From the NCBI RefSeq assembly GCF_029962835.1, contig NC_080577.1, forward strand, positions 6,696,001-6,760,000: 64,000 bases of DNA, in the 5' to 3' direction. This stretch comes from Magnolia sinica (Eukaryota > Streptophyta > Magnoliopsida > Magnoliales > Magnoliaceae). The notes under the pieces are model-generated. The model did not search any database, was not told the DNA's origin, and worked only from the letters and a program-made list of their open reading frames with translations. Of this stretch, positions 35,405 through 45,417 are shown one piece after another; within the stretch, counting starts at the first letter, position 1; each line of letters opens with the position of its first letter. A program made the translations under genes and the position numbers.

Positions 35405-35990
35405 ACACCGATTGGGTACAGGGGTGTAATCTGCGCGGATTACGTGAGACTGTGGATACACTGAGGTAGGTGCGACCCCTGATCATAGGGTTCACAGTGA
35501 TGTATGTGCCTTAAATCCACACCGTCCAACCATTTTGAAAGTTCATTTTAGGGCTTGATCACAAAAATGAAGCTGACTAAGGTCTTAAGTGGACCACACC
35601 ATCGGAAACTGTCATGATTGAATCTACACCATTAAAAACTTCATGGATTCCACTAAAATGTTTATTTGCCATCCAACCAGTTGATGAGGTCACAAACACT
35701 TAGGTGAAGAGACCACACAAATATCATCCTGATCCAAAGCTTTTGTAGGTCACAAGAAGTTTTTAATGGTCAGTCACCATAATTTCCTGTACTATGGTCT
35801 ATCTGGAATTTGGATCTGCTTCATTTTTGGATCATGCCCTAAAATGAGCTTTCAATATGGGTGGATGGCATGGATGTAGTCATATACATCAAAGTGGCTC
35901 CCATAGTCAGGGGTCCTACCCACCTTGGTGGATCCCGGGTTTCACCCATTCTGCTCATATGATAGGGATGGGAACGGATTACGTGTTACA
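35405..35990. repeat. foldback MITE, GGATTACGTG-ended type
   Basis: The left end GCGCGGATTACGTGAGACTG is followed by CCTGATCATAGGGTTCACAG. The right half has TAGTCAGGGGTCCTACCCACC and then GGTGGATCCCGGGTTTCACC. Confidence 0.65.
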
Positions 35991-36146
35991 CCTGTAACAG
36001 CTCAATGGGTGCAGTTATCCATACCATGGGGCCCACCTTGATGATGTGTTGTATATCCATTCTGTACATCCGTTTCTCCAGCCAATTTTAAGACAAGGTC
36101 ATAAAAATTAAGTAGATACAAATCTCAGGAAACATTAGTGATTGAG
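35975..36146. repeat. foldback MITE, left part, split by a solo LTR
   Basis: GGAACGGATTACGTGTTACA, ATGGGGCCCACCTTGATG, TGTATATCCATTCTGTAC. It breaks off at GATTGAG. The right part is at 38393-38705. Confidence 0.75.
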
Positions 36147-37644
36147 TGTGAACGCTGGAAAATCATCACTCATGCTGATTTATATTTGGTTTGATGCTGT
36201 ATGGGCTGATTCAGATTGATGATGCAGTAGACTTGAAGTCGCCACTAACTAATTAGCTAAAAATCCCGCGATCAGCTAGAACCTGTAAAATTTGTAAAAG
36301 TTGGAGAATTCGAAAATTCTTTTGCTTTAAGTTGACTCCTGATCTGCAACCTGTGATTCTGAGTAAGGAACCTCAATTACAGAGAAGGAATGTGTTAGGC
36401 ACACCCTCTGTCCGTACAGGTGTACGGTCTCTACTTTGTGTGGTAAACTAATCTTAGGGGATAAAATGATAGGATATGAAGTATTAAAATTGTTGTGTTT
36501 TTTAGAATAAAAATAAATTTCAAAAATAAAAGTTATTTTTAGAAAGTAAATAAATATATTAATTATTTAAACTTTCCATAAATAGTATGTATAGCCAGAC
36601 GTCGAAAAGAGAAAAGGTTTTTGCTTATGCAACCAGAGTTCAAATCTTGCACCGTCTGCACGCGCGTGACGTGGGCTGTAGGGCTGCTTGGGTGCTTTAT
36701 TACGCGCACTTAGCACTTCGCAAGGAGTAATAAGAGCCTTAGTCTTTTTGACACACGGTTCAATTTTTTGGGCCATGATACCCTGATGTTTTATTACCTT
36801 TTTTGCTAATTGAGAGTAATTGTGACATGATTGTACATGTGGCACCTATGCCATGTGTCGCTTATGTAAATACAGTTTTTCCTGTTGGATAACTGCTTCT
36901 ATCTAAATGGGTACTAAAATAACTGTCATAGGACAAAGAGTCATGTCCTTTCATGGAAGGCAATTATTTGCTGTGAATGGGTATGAATTTCTTGAAAAGG
37001 CACTTTAGCATCTCTCCAAGAAGAAATTCATAACCTTTTAATTAATATAAATCCTGGATACTACAATTCAGAAGATAATACTCTAATCCTTGAGATTATA
37101 TCATCTTCTGTGCAATTACTCTCGATCTGATCTCTTACTGAATTTTTTCTGAACGTTTTAAGGCATATCGGTATCAAAACTAGAGATCTATTCAACACTT
37201 AAATGTACAAATTTTCGTGTTGAAAATCGGATTGAGAGTTCATTGTATCCTGAAGACAATTTGCAAATTTCCTTCGTTTGCACTTGCTGAAAATTCCAGA
37301 AAAGGGGCAGCAAATTTGTCTTAAGAAATTGACCGTTCAAGTCGAGCCTTAAACCTGATAGATCTGATCGTTTTATTATCGTTTTCTTTTATCCTCCGTT
37401 GTGTACAAGAAACTCTTATATTTCTAAAATTCTAACAAAAATGAGACTAGGCGGACTTGGATATCTGATGTGGCAGGATCCGAAATCCCGGCAAGCTGCA
37501 GAGCATACATCCAGAGAATGCCTAGTGAAGAAATGAGGTTAAGAGGAGAGATGATTGACCTAAATAGGACTGTAAGGCTAAGAGATTGGTGGAGGAATCT
37601 AGAAGGGGGGGCCTAAAAAGATGGAAGCTTGAGAGCTCAAGCAC

Positions 37645-37719
<75 letters not shown>

Positions 37720-38392
37720 TTCCTTCTTTTGGTGGGGGCTTACTTGGTAGTTGGTTGGTGTGAGATGAAGAGAGGAGTAGGGTATTTATAGCCCCTTGGG
37801 ATAGCTTTTATGTAATTCAATCGTTTATGAAGGATAAATGATGATGTGACAGTTTTGGATTGGTAGAGAGAAGAGAGATGCCACGTGGCGCTTCTCTATA
37901 TGCTAAAGGGCTTGGTAATATGGTAAATAGTTGGAATTCTGGGGTCAAATAGGTCCTAATAGAGTTGACTTTTAAGGGAGGAATAGTTATGTCTTCGGGG
38001 GCACATTTTTCAAAAGGGGACGGTAATCCGATTACTGCCCCTGACTATACTTGAAATTCAGCCGGCGGTAATCCAATTACCGCCTCACTTTGTTTGCTTC
38101 CATGAGTTAGCCCAGGGCTTGTTTGGGCCCGGAGAGTGGCTAAGGGCCCATTTTTGAAAATTTGGCTCGAAGATGGCTCAAATATGGCTCAACTTTGGGT
38201 GATGGCTTGGGTATGAATCGGCTTGGGTAATGGCTCAAGTTCGACTAGGGTTTGGGATAATGGCTCGAGTTCAGCTAGGGTTTGGGTTAGGCATAGAAAT
38301 GGCTAAGGTTTTAAGTAGGGTTCAGGGTTTAGGTTTAGTCCTATGGATCATCCATCCTTCGTCAAGTTGCTAGCTTAAGTGAGGTGTCTACA
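36147..38392. mobile_element. large solo LTR (2246 bp), Tat/Ogre-like gypsy
   Basis: It runs from TGTGAACGC to GGTGTCTACA with a 5-bp target duplication TTGAG at 36142-36146 and 38393-38397, inside a foldback MITE whose halves lie on each side. No internal coding region exists. The stretch AGTCGCCACTAAC...GTGTTAGGCACACC (36238-36405) resembles LTR sequence of Tat/Ogre-type gypsy elements, from memory. It contains a long CT run (37647-37717) and near its right end several copies of a GGCTCGAGTTCAGCTAGGG-type phrase (38160-38300). Confidence 0.87.
37647..37717. repeat. CT microsatellite
   Basis: About 33 uninterrupted CT units inside the solo LTR. Confidence 0.95.
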
Positions 38393-38705
38393 TTGAGTGC
38401 CTTAGTTAAAATTTACATTTGACATCGAACCCATCGATAATGTCAAGAAGATCCGAATGAAAGAAAAATGCAAATATGCTTGATCCAAAACTTTTGTGGC
38501 CCACAAACTATTTAATGATCGTTTATCACTATTTCTAGTGTTATGGTCCATATGAGATATGGATCTTCTTAAGGTTTGGCCGGGATATCATCCTATGAAA
38601 TGAAATGGAAAAACATATAAACAGCACGGATATATAACAAATACATCAAGGTGGGCATCACCCACTGAGATCTTACCTTGGTATCAACTAATCCACTCCC
38701 CTTCA
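38393..38705. repeat. foldback MITE, right part
   Basis: It continues from TTGAGTGCC through TTGATCCAAAACTTTTGTGG to the terminus GTATCAACTAATCCACTCCCC. Confidence 0.75.
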
Positions 38706-39080
38706 ATGCGACGCTATGGGCCTAGAAATCAGGCCAATCAACTACTTAGGTGGGCCCCATCATATAATTATTGAGGATAGATGCTCCCCCATTAAAACAT
38801 TCTTGATTATTTATAGGGCCACTGAGACGAGGTCCTGACATCTAAACCATTCATTGTGTGTGTTCCACTTGAATGAGGAGTCACACTAAATTTCAAGCTA
38901 TTCACTTGATGTCCAATACACATCAAGGTGGGCCCCATGGAGCTCGACCTCATGGGAAGCTCCCGTGAAATTGACCTCATAACACCTTTTTTCGTCTGTA
39001 CCTAAATGTATACGTAGAGGTCACGTACAGGAAAACACTCACTAACATGTTAGCCAGGTAACACCTAATCTGCTCCCCTG
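38706..39080. repeat. MITE remnants just upstream of the intact OMT promoter
   Basis: 38706-38990 has modules of a second type (GGTGGGCCCCATC, ATTAAAACATTCTTGATT) ending in the inverted terminus ACCTCATGGGAAGCTCCC. 39035-39078 is another terminus (CTAACATGTTAGCCAGGTAA then CACCTAATCTGCTCCCC). The gene's TATA box follows six bases later. Confidence 0.65.
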
Positions 39081-39083
39081 CCT

Positions 39084-39093
39084 CTATATATAC
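39084..39093 (+). promoter_or_regulatory. TATA box of the intact OMT gene
   Basis: CTATATATAC lies 49 bp before the start codon, so the 5' UTR should be about 20-30 nt. A MITE terminus abuts it upstream, so distal control sequences may derive from the repeat. Confidence 0.65.
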
Positions 39094-39141
39094 AGGGGAT
39101 GTGGCTTGGTGGAGCTTCAAGCGTGAGTGAGAGAGAGAGAG

Positions 39142-41478
39142 ATGGAGATGGAGTACATAGGAGAAGAGGCCAAAGAGGTGTTGAAAGCCCAATCCCATGT
39201 ATGGAACCATTTGTTTAACTTCATTAATTCCATGTCCCTCAAGTGTGCCGTTCAACTTGGCATACCAGACATCGTTCACAGCCATGGCTGTCCCATGACT
39301 CTCTCCCAGCTGGTGGCCACGCTTTCGATCGCTCCTGCTAGAGCGGCTCATGTGGGCCGCCTCATGCGTTTGTTGGTACACTCGGGTTTCTTCGCTGTAC
39401 AAGAAATCAACGAGGATCAAGGAGGAGACAAAGAAGGTTATGTGCTCACACCTTCTTCTAGGCTCCTCTTGAAGGACACAGCTACGTGCATTTCGCCATT
39501 TTTGATGATGATGCTAGACCCAGTTCTAGTAACGCCATGGCACTTCTTGAACACTTGGTTCACAGGGGATGATACAACACCCTTCCAGACTGCACACGGA
39601 GCACCCATCTGGGACCGCATGGCCAAGAGCCCCGACCTTAACGACTTCTTTAATGAAGCCATGGCTACTGATGCTCGGCTAATCATAAGGATCGTTGTTA
39701 AAGAGTTTAGTCTAGTCTTCCAAGGTGTGCGGTCATTGGTTGATGTCGGGGGCGGCACAGGAGCTGCTGCAGTGGCCATTGCCAACGAGTTCCCACACGT
39801 GAAGTGCACCGTGTTTGATCTCCCACACGTGGTTGCAAGCGTGCCAAAGAGTAACAACATACATGTGGTTGGAGGGAACATGTTTGAATCCATCCCTTCT
39901 GCAGATGCGGTTTTCCTCAAGGTGCCTTTTTTTTTTTTATAAAAAAAAAACTTGCAATTTACTATTTTAAAGTGGAATATTCTACTACAGTAACTAGTAA
40001 TCTGAATGACCGTCTGACCTACTGAAGGCCGTTGGTTGTTGGGACCACCATCTCATATGTTGGTGGGCCTTAATATCTAACCATTTTCAGCTGGTGGATT
40101 CTATCTTAATGAGATTCCAACCCGTCTTCTGTAGAAACAGTGGGAGATTAGTACTCCCGCGGAGCTCCAAGGGACGGAAGTTGATTTTGGAACACTTAAT
40201 TTCCTGTTCTTCGAAACAAATAGATGGTTTAAATTATAATTTTGGCTTACTTTTTATAAGTGATCCTGGCTGTCCAGTTTATAACACTTTGGTCGAATGC
40301 TTAGAATTGCTGGATTGGTACGATTTTTACATGGTAGCTCATGAAATTTATGTCTAACCAAATAGACGGTTCAGATCCATCAATATAATGTGTGTGAAAG
40401 GTATTAGGAGGTCAACCTCATGGGAGCTTCCCATGAAGCCAAGCTTTGTGGGCCCATCATGATGCATGTCTGACATCCACACCATCAATCAGATGCACCC
40501 TTCCATTGTAGGTTATGGGCCTAAAAACCAGGCTAATCCATGACTTAGGTGGGCCACACCACATACAACAGTTGAGGGTGGAAGCTCACCCATTGAAACA
40601 TTCTTGATTGTTTACATGGCCCACTGAGATGAGGGTCAGACATATAACCCATCCACTGTATGTCTGCCACTTGGACTAGGGGTCACACCAAATTTCAGGC
40701 CATGCCAAAACTCACTTGGGCTTCACAAAGTGCTTTTAGATGCTTTAAGCATGACATCACATGGTTTCGGATCGTGTAGTTCACCTTAGTTCCGCATATA
40801 GCTAACTTTCGAGATATATATGCGTGTGTCCACGTAGAAAGAGAGCTTTGGCACCCACGAGCATGTGCAGTAAAGCTCATGTACCTGCCACACATGTGCT
40901 AGCATGGCACGATAGGTCCGGGTCCAACCCATCCATCAGAATGACACCACCACCAATCCGCAATGGTCCTCATTCAGAAGATATGACGTCCCAGCAGCTG
41001 AATAAAGCCAACCAAATGAACGGTCCAGATTTCATAAAAACAAATCACACTAAATGCCTAATGACCAAGATAACACTGATGGCACTGGACCCTCTCTATT
41101 CAAATCATCCCATCCATCCAAATCATAAATCATGGTCAACAAGAGGTGATTAACAATCACGGCAATGAATTACAGTGGATTCTGCACGATTGGAGCGATG
41201 AAGAGTGCATGAAGATACTGAGACGGTGCAAGGAAGCGATCCCTTCAAAAGAAGAGGGAGGGAAGGTTATTATACCGGACATGGTCGTGAACATGAACAA
41301 TAGCGATTGCAAGTCAACGGAGACACAGCTCTTTTTCGATCTATTAATGATGGTTGTTGCTGGCGGGAAGGAGAGAGACGAACAGGAATGGCGAAAGATC
41401 TTCATCGATGCTGGTTTCACTCACTACAAGATTACACCCATCCTTGGTATTCGGTCCATTATTGAGGTCTATCCATAA
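39142..41478 (+). CDS. type-II plant O-methyltransferase, intact, two exons (39142-39921, 41176-41478)
   Basis: It transfers a methyl group from SAM to a hydroxyl of a small aromatic compound, probably as a cytosolic homodimer. The spliced product is 360 aa, the usual family length. Residues 1-110 form the N-terminal dimerisation domain (KAQSHVWNHLFNFINSMSLK, then AVQLGIPDIV). The SAM site LVDVGGGTG is at residues 199-207. FDLPHVV and GGNMFESIP follow. The catalytic His is His264 in WILHDWSDEEC, and the C-terminus is IRSIIEVYP. The intron (donor GTGCCT, acceptor TTACAG) falls just before the WILHDW motif, as in related plant OMTs. The start is the first ATG after the TATA box (MEMEYIGEE); an in-frame GTG 15 bp upstream is unlikely. 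It belongs to the broad group that includes resveratrol, isoflavone, reticuline and similar OMTs. The substrate cannot be read from sequence alone. Confidence 0.93.
40395..40720. repeat. MITE in the OMT intron (GAGGTCAACCTCATGGGAG type)
   Basis: Left end GGAGGTCAACCTCATGGGAG then CTTCCCATGAAGC, internal GTGGGCCCATCATGATGCATG and GAAACATTCTTGATTG. It shares modules in opposite orientation with 38706-38990. It is absent from the intron of OMT copy 1. Confidence 0.7.
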
Positions 41479-42485
41479 TTATTTGATGGTTTGCAATGTT
41501 TAGCTTGTTGCTAGTTCAGGTAATTCTAGAAATAAGAACTCCTTTGGATTTATTAAATGGTATCTATGTATTGGGTTTTCGAATCATGTTCCTTTATGTT
41601 TGTGTACCTGTTTAATGCTCGTGTTATTTTAAGAAATGGAATGTGTGTTTGTGATTGTTGAATGATTTTTCTTTGTTTTTTTCTTTTTTTCTGTTTTTGA
41701 CATAGCACATGCATGGTGAGGCTCATTAGATGAAAGTTTAAACTATTGTGATCTGTATAAGTGTTGCTAATCATGGTGCTTCTAATCAAAGGTTACAAGA
41801 GTGGTTTATGTTAACACCATATCTAATTATAATGCAATAACAGTATTTATAATAAATCCTAATACTAACTAATCTAAATCATTCATTATCTTTCATAACT
41901 TCTGAGGCCCTCTCTTCTCAAGTCGAGCAAATGCTGAAATAGGTCTCTCTTGTTTTGTGCCTCTTCTTTCTATTCTTCTTTTTGTGCATAGAGCTAAATG
42001 ACAGGGGAGCTCTTCCTTTTTTGTGGGGCCCACCCAAAATGTGTTGGATGTAGAGCGCACTAGTTTCCCCTTTAATAAAATTAAGACCGGAGATTTCCAC
42101 CTCTAATTAAAAAAAAAAAAAAAAAAAAAAAACAAACAAACAAAAAAACTTGTGATAGTTAACTATCAAATTTAACAAAATTTGGAAAATGATAAAATGC
42201 CCGCTCAATCTTATCAAAAACCATACACTGCCTCATAAATGGGGTATAACTTGCTCACATAATATCCAGTTTGAATGGTCTCGGGCTAGTTGGAAAATTA
42301 ACTTAATAGGCTTTGAAACAGACTAATTTCATATTGTTTTATACATCGTATGATATTTCAAAAGCGAGTCATAAAAAATATGGCAGAATCAATAATTAAA
42401 ACTTCAACTCTAAATAACTAAAAGGTATGAGAAAATCTAAAATAAACTAGTATGAATCGAAAATCACTCAACCCTAAGACACTTT
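41479..42485. other. 3' flank of the intact OMT
   Basis: No gene. It matches the flank of the dead copy (11149-11880). A private block (about 41890-42150) includes an A-run of about 28 bases at 42106-42132, possibly a short retroposon tail. Confidence 0.6.
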
Positions 42486-44210
42486 ATGTGGGATCCACGA
42501 CAATGGCCTACTCTTCACAAGATCTCGATCGGGATCCTCTAAGGTAAAAAATGGTGAATACATAATTTCTTGAAAATTTGGGCCATTAAATAATTTGATT
42601 ATAGGTAGTATGGAAAGCAATGGTGGAGATGTCTGGGCGTAGATGCTGCCTACATCAATATCCTTGTCGAAGCCTTCAATAATGAAGTTAATCAAATCAT
42701 TGTTGTTGCCTAAGCTACTGTATTTTGCAAGAATATCATCTCTTTGCTTTGCTTAAGAATCTAGCATTTTCATGGAAGATCTCATCCGAATTTGGAAAAT
42801 GATTGGAAAACTCAAGGTTGAAAAATGAAAGAGAGACCAGGTCGGAAGAAGAAAGTAAAAAATAGGGAGAGAAGGAAGAGAGGTGTAAAAATAAGGTTTG
42901 AAGAATGAAGGATAGGGAGACAAAAGGGAGAAAATAGAAGAAGAAGAAGAAAGAGAAGTGTTAAAAAAAAAAAAAAAATAGAGAGGCAGAGAAGGAATGA
43001 AGAATTAGAAAATTCAAAGTTAAAGAAAGCACAGGAGGGAGAGAACAAGGAAAATGAAGGGAGTTCAACTGAATATTAATATTTTACTTTAATTTATTCG
43101 AACGCTTAACTAACCAACTATTAAGATGGTCTAAAAAGTCAATTCTGAGTGATGCCTCTATTGCAGGAAAACCATCCACATACATTTGAAATCCAATCCA
43201 ACCATTGCATCCTCAATTAAAATATATGCATGTGAATAAAAAATCAGGCCCAACCATAATTCAGATGGGCCACACATTCGAAAACATTTTGTAAGGCAAG
43301 TGTTGCCTTGTACTATTGGGAGAGGGACGCCACCCTTGATTTATACATGGACCACTGTGATGTTTGTGTATAATCCAACCTAATCATAAAATCTATCATC
43401 CCAAGTCGGGTACAGGTCTTAAAAAACTATGTTTACCTAGGCTTTAGGCAGGCCGCACCAAATGAAACAATAAGAGAGGCACACTCACATGCCTACCATG
43501 ATGATTATATGGAATTCAATCTAACCAGAAGATGGCCTAAGAAAATTTATGCTTAAAATTTTAAAATTAAATTAAATTAACTTAAATTTTAAAAAAAAAA
43601 AAAAAAAAAAAAAAACCAAGCCCAATCCTGATTCAAGTGGCAACATGAATGGAAACAGTTTCAAGTGTGAGCATTGCCTAATTGAATTAGTAAAAGGCAA
43701 AATTTTAAGACATGGGTTTAATTAGGGTGTCAATGGGCTGGGCATGAGCATGCCACAATCAAAATTTTGAATAGGACCAGACCAACGGCCTGGCCGAAAC
43801 AGTTCAAAATCCAAGCTAAGACCAACACCCAGTCCCGTTTACAACCCTAGGCCTAATATGGGGTGACACATTCTAGTTTGGGATGGATTTGCCGTAGACA
43901 TGAAGGTGGGCCATCTCATTCCGGGATATGGACCATCTCAGTAGGGGTTACCGTAGCTAGTATACCGTGTTAGCTGATCATACACGTGGATGTAAAATCG
44001 AATAAAATATTAGTCATGGCCATGGCTGAAGCAGTCCAAGCCATCTAAATCATGGAAACGGTTGTGGATGATCATGACCTAAAAATACCGCTGACGGGAT
44101 GATCTTAACCATTTGACCTTGTGCGTTGAAGATGGACCAGCGACAAATTTTAGCTGTGAACTTCATGTAAACAAATCAAATGGTTAGGATTCTTCTGTCA
44201 TAATTTTAGG
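42486..44210. other. intergenic DNA with repeat remnants
   Basis: 42810-43060 is a purine-rich (GAAGAAGAA) tract. 43570-43615 holds an AT-rich run ending in poly-A. 43725-43852 looks like a short hAT-type MITE: it opens GGGTGTCAATGGG and closes, inverted, TAGGGTTGTAAACGGG. A minus-strand stretch at 42540-42660 (LLSILPIIKLFNGPNFQE) is coding-like but unrecognised. No gene is supported. Confidence 0.5.
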
Positions 44211-44212
44211 GG

Positions 44213-44760
44213 ATGGGGCATGGACGCTACTACCCCTCACAACCACTTAGCTAGAGATGGGCAGTCTATCAGAAGCTCTGCAAGGCCACTGTGAGGTATA
44301 TGTTTTATCCACGCCGTCCATCTATTTTGACCGGTTATTTTAAGACATGAAAATGGAGGTAGATCTAAGATTCAAGAGGACCACATCACAAGAAACATTG
44401 GGGATTGAGAGCATATAGTTAAAAACTTCTTCAGATCCACGTAGTTTTTGAATAAAGCTGATATAGTAGTTTTTGAATAAAGCTGATATTTATATTTTCC
44501 CATCATCCAAGTCCGTGTGGCCTTATAAACAGGACAGAGGGTGATGCGGGGAGTTTTCAACAACAAAGAGTTCAATGAATGCTTACCAGTTTCTATGGTA
44601 CGATCCACCTGAGCCTTTGATTGGCTTGGGGCTCATGGCCAATGAATTATCAGTGGATAAAACATATACATCACAATGGGCCCACAAAGCTGGACCCATT
44701 TGTCTTCCTGGGTCTCCGTGGGATTTGTACCCAATCCTCGCGCGGAGTACATCTATCCTA
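44213..44760. repeat. foldback MITE copy
   Basis: Left: GACGCTACTACCCC, ACTTAGCTAGAGATGGGC, ATCCACGCCGTCCATC. Right: inverted terminus GCGCGAGGATTGGGTACAAA. A 31-bp piece (GTAGTTTTTGAATAAAGCTG) is tandemly doubled at 44437-44487. Confidence 0.75.
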
Positions 44761-45222
44761 AGAATCTTAAGAGCTCTTTTGTGATATTGATTCAACTTTG
44801 TAAAATTAATTGAGTGTGCCTCTCCTAAAGTTTGAAATTTATGATTTTTTAAATTATTTTAAACTAAGGTATATATTTCGTTGAGTTTGTTACAATCATT
44901 CCGTCAAATTCAGGTCAGTGTATTAATTTGAGATATTAAAATTAATTTACTTAATAAAATTTATATTCTTGAGAATCTATTAAAGAATTTTAATCACAAG
45001 CTGTCAAATGCAAATTATGAAATGTAGTGGATTCCAATTTCCAAATACAGACTGAAAAGCACGAATGAAAATTCCAACTTTACAAGCTCCCGAACGTACC
45101 GATCCCGATCCCGTTGCCGTTTCATCGCTGTCACAGCCTCATCATCCCGCCCGCTGCACTTAGTAATCCTCATCCTACGGGCACACATCTTCTCTGCTTG
45201 CTTCTCCGACAGCACAGAAAAA
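44761..45222 (+). promoter_or_regulatory. upstream region of the ERIL1-like gene
   Basis: AT-rich to about 45080, then a GC-richer CT-rich stretch just before the start codon that is probably the 5' UTR. No clear TATA box, which suits a housekeeping gene. The exact transcription start cannot be seen. Confidence 0.4.
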
Positions 45223-45417
45223 ATGGCGTTGGCTAGGGTTTCTCTGTCGTTCTACAGCTCTCTATCAAGAACTCCATTCTCTCATTCACTTCCTCGAAAG
45301 AAGCTTCTCAAAGTCTCTGCTTCCATCTCATTCTCAACCCCAGATTCTTCTACTTCTCCCAAAGCCCGTCACTGGAAGCCCTTGTGCTTGTATCACACCC
45401 AAGGGAAGTGCACAAAG
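45223..45417 (+). CDS. ERIL1: ERIL1-like exon 1 (transit peptide and Cys/His start)
   Basis: 65 codons, from MALARVSLSFYSS to HTQGKCTK, followed by donor GTATGC. The Ser/Arg-rich, acid-poor N-terminus fits a chloroplast transit peptide. Confidence 0.92.

Larger units (their letters stand above)
23367..35415. repeat. unit 2 of the tandem duplication
   Basis: The second copy of the ancestral unit described at 14000-23195. Private insertions are the solo LTR (24197-24920), the hAT-type element (25409-26021), two MITEs (26224-27160) and the gypsy element (28316-34509). Confidence 0.8.

Noticed and set aside
42812-43048. Hydrophobic, Phe/Leu-rich open frame (minus strand)
   Set aside because: It is the complement of a purine-rich low-complexity tract; no start context or homologue.
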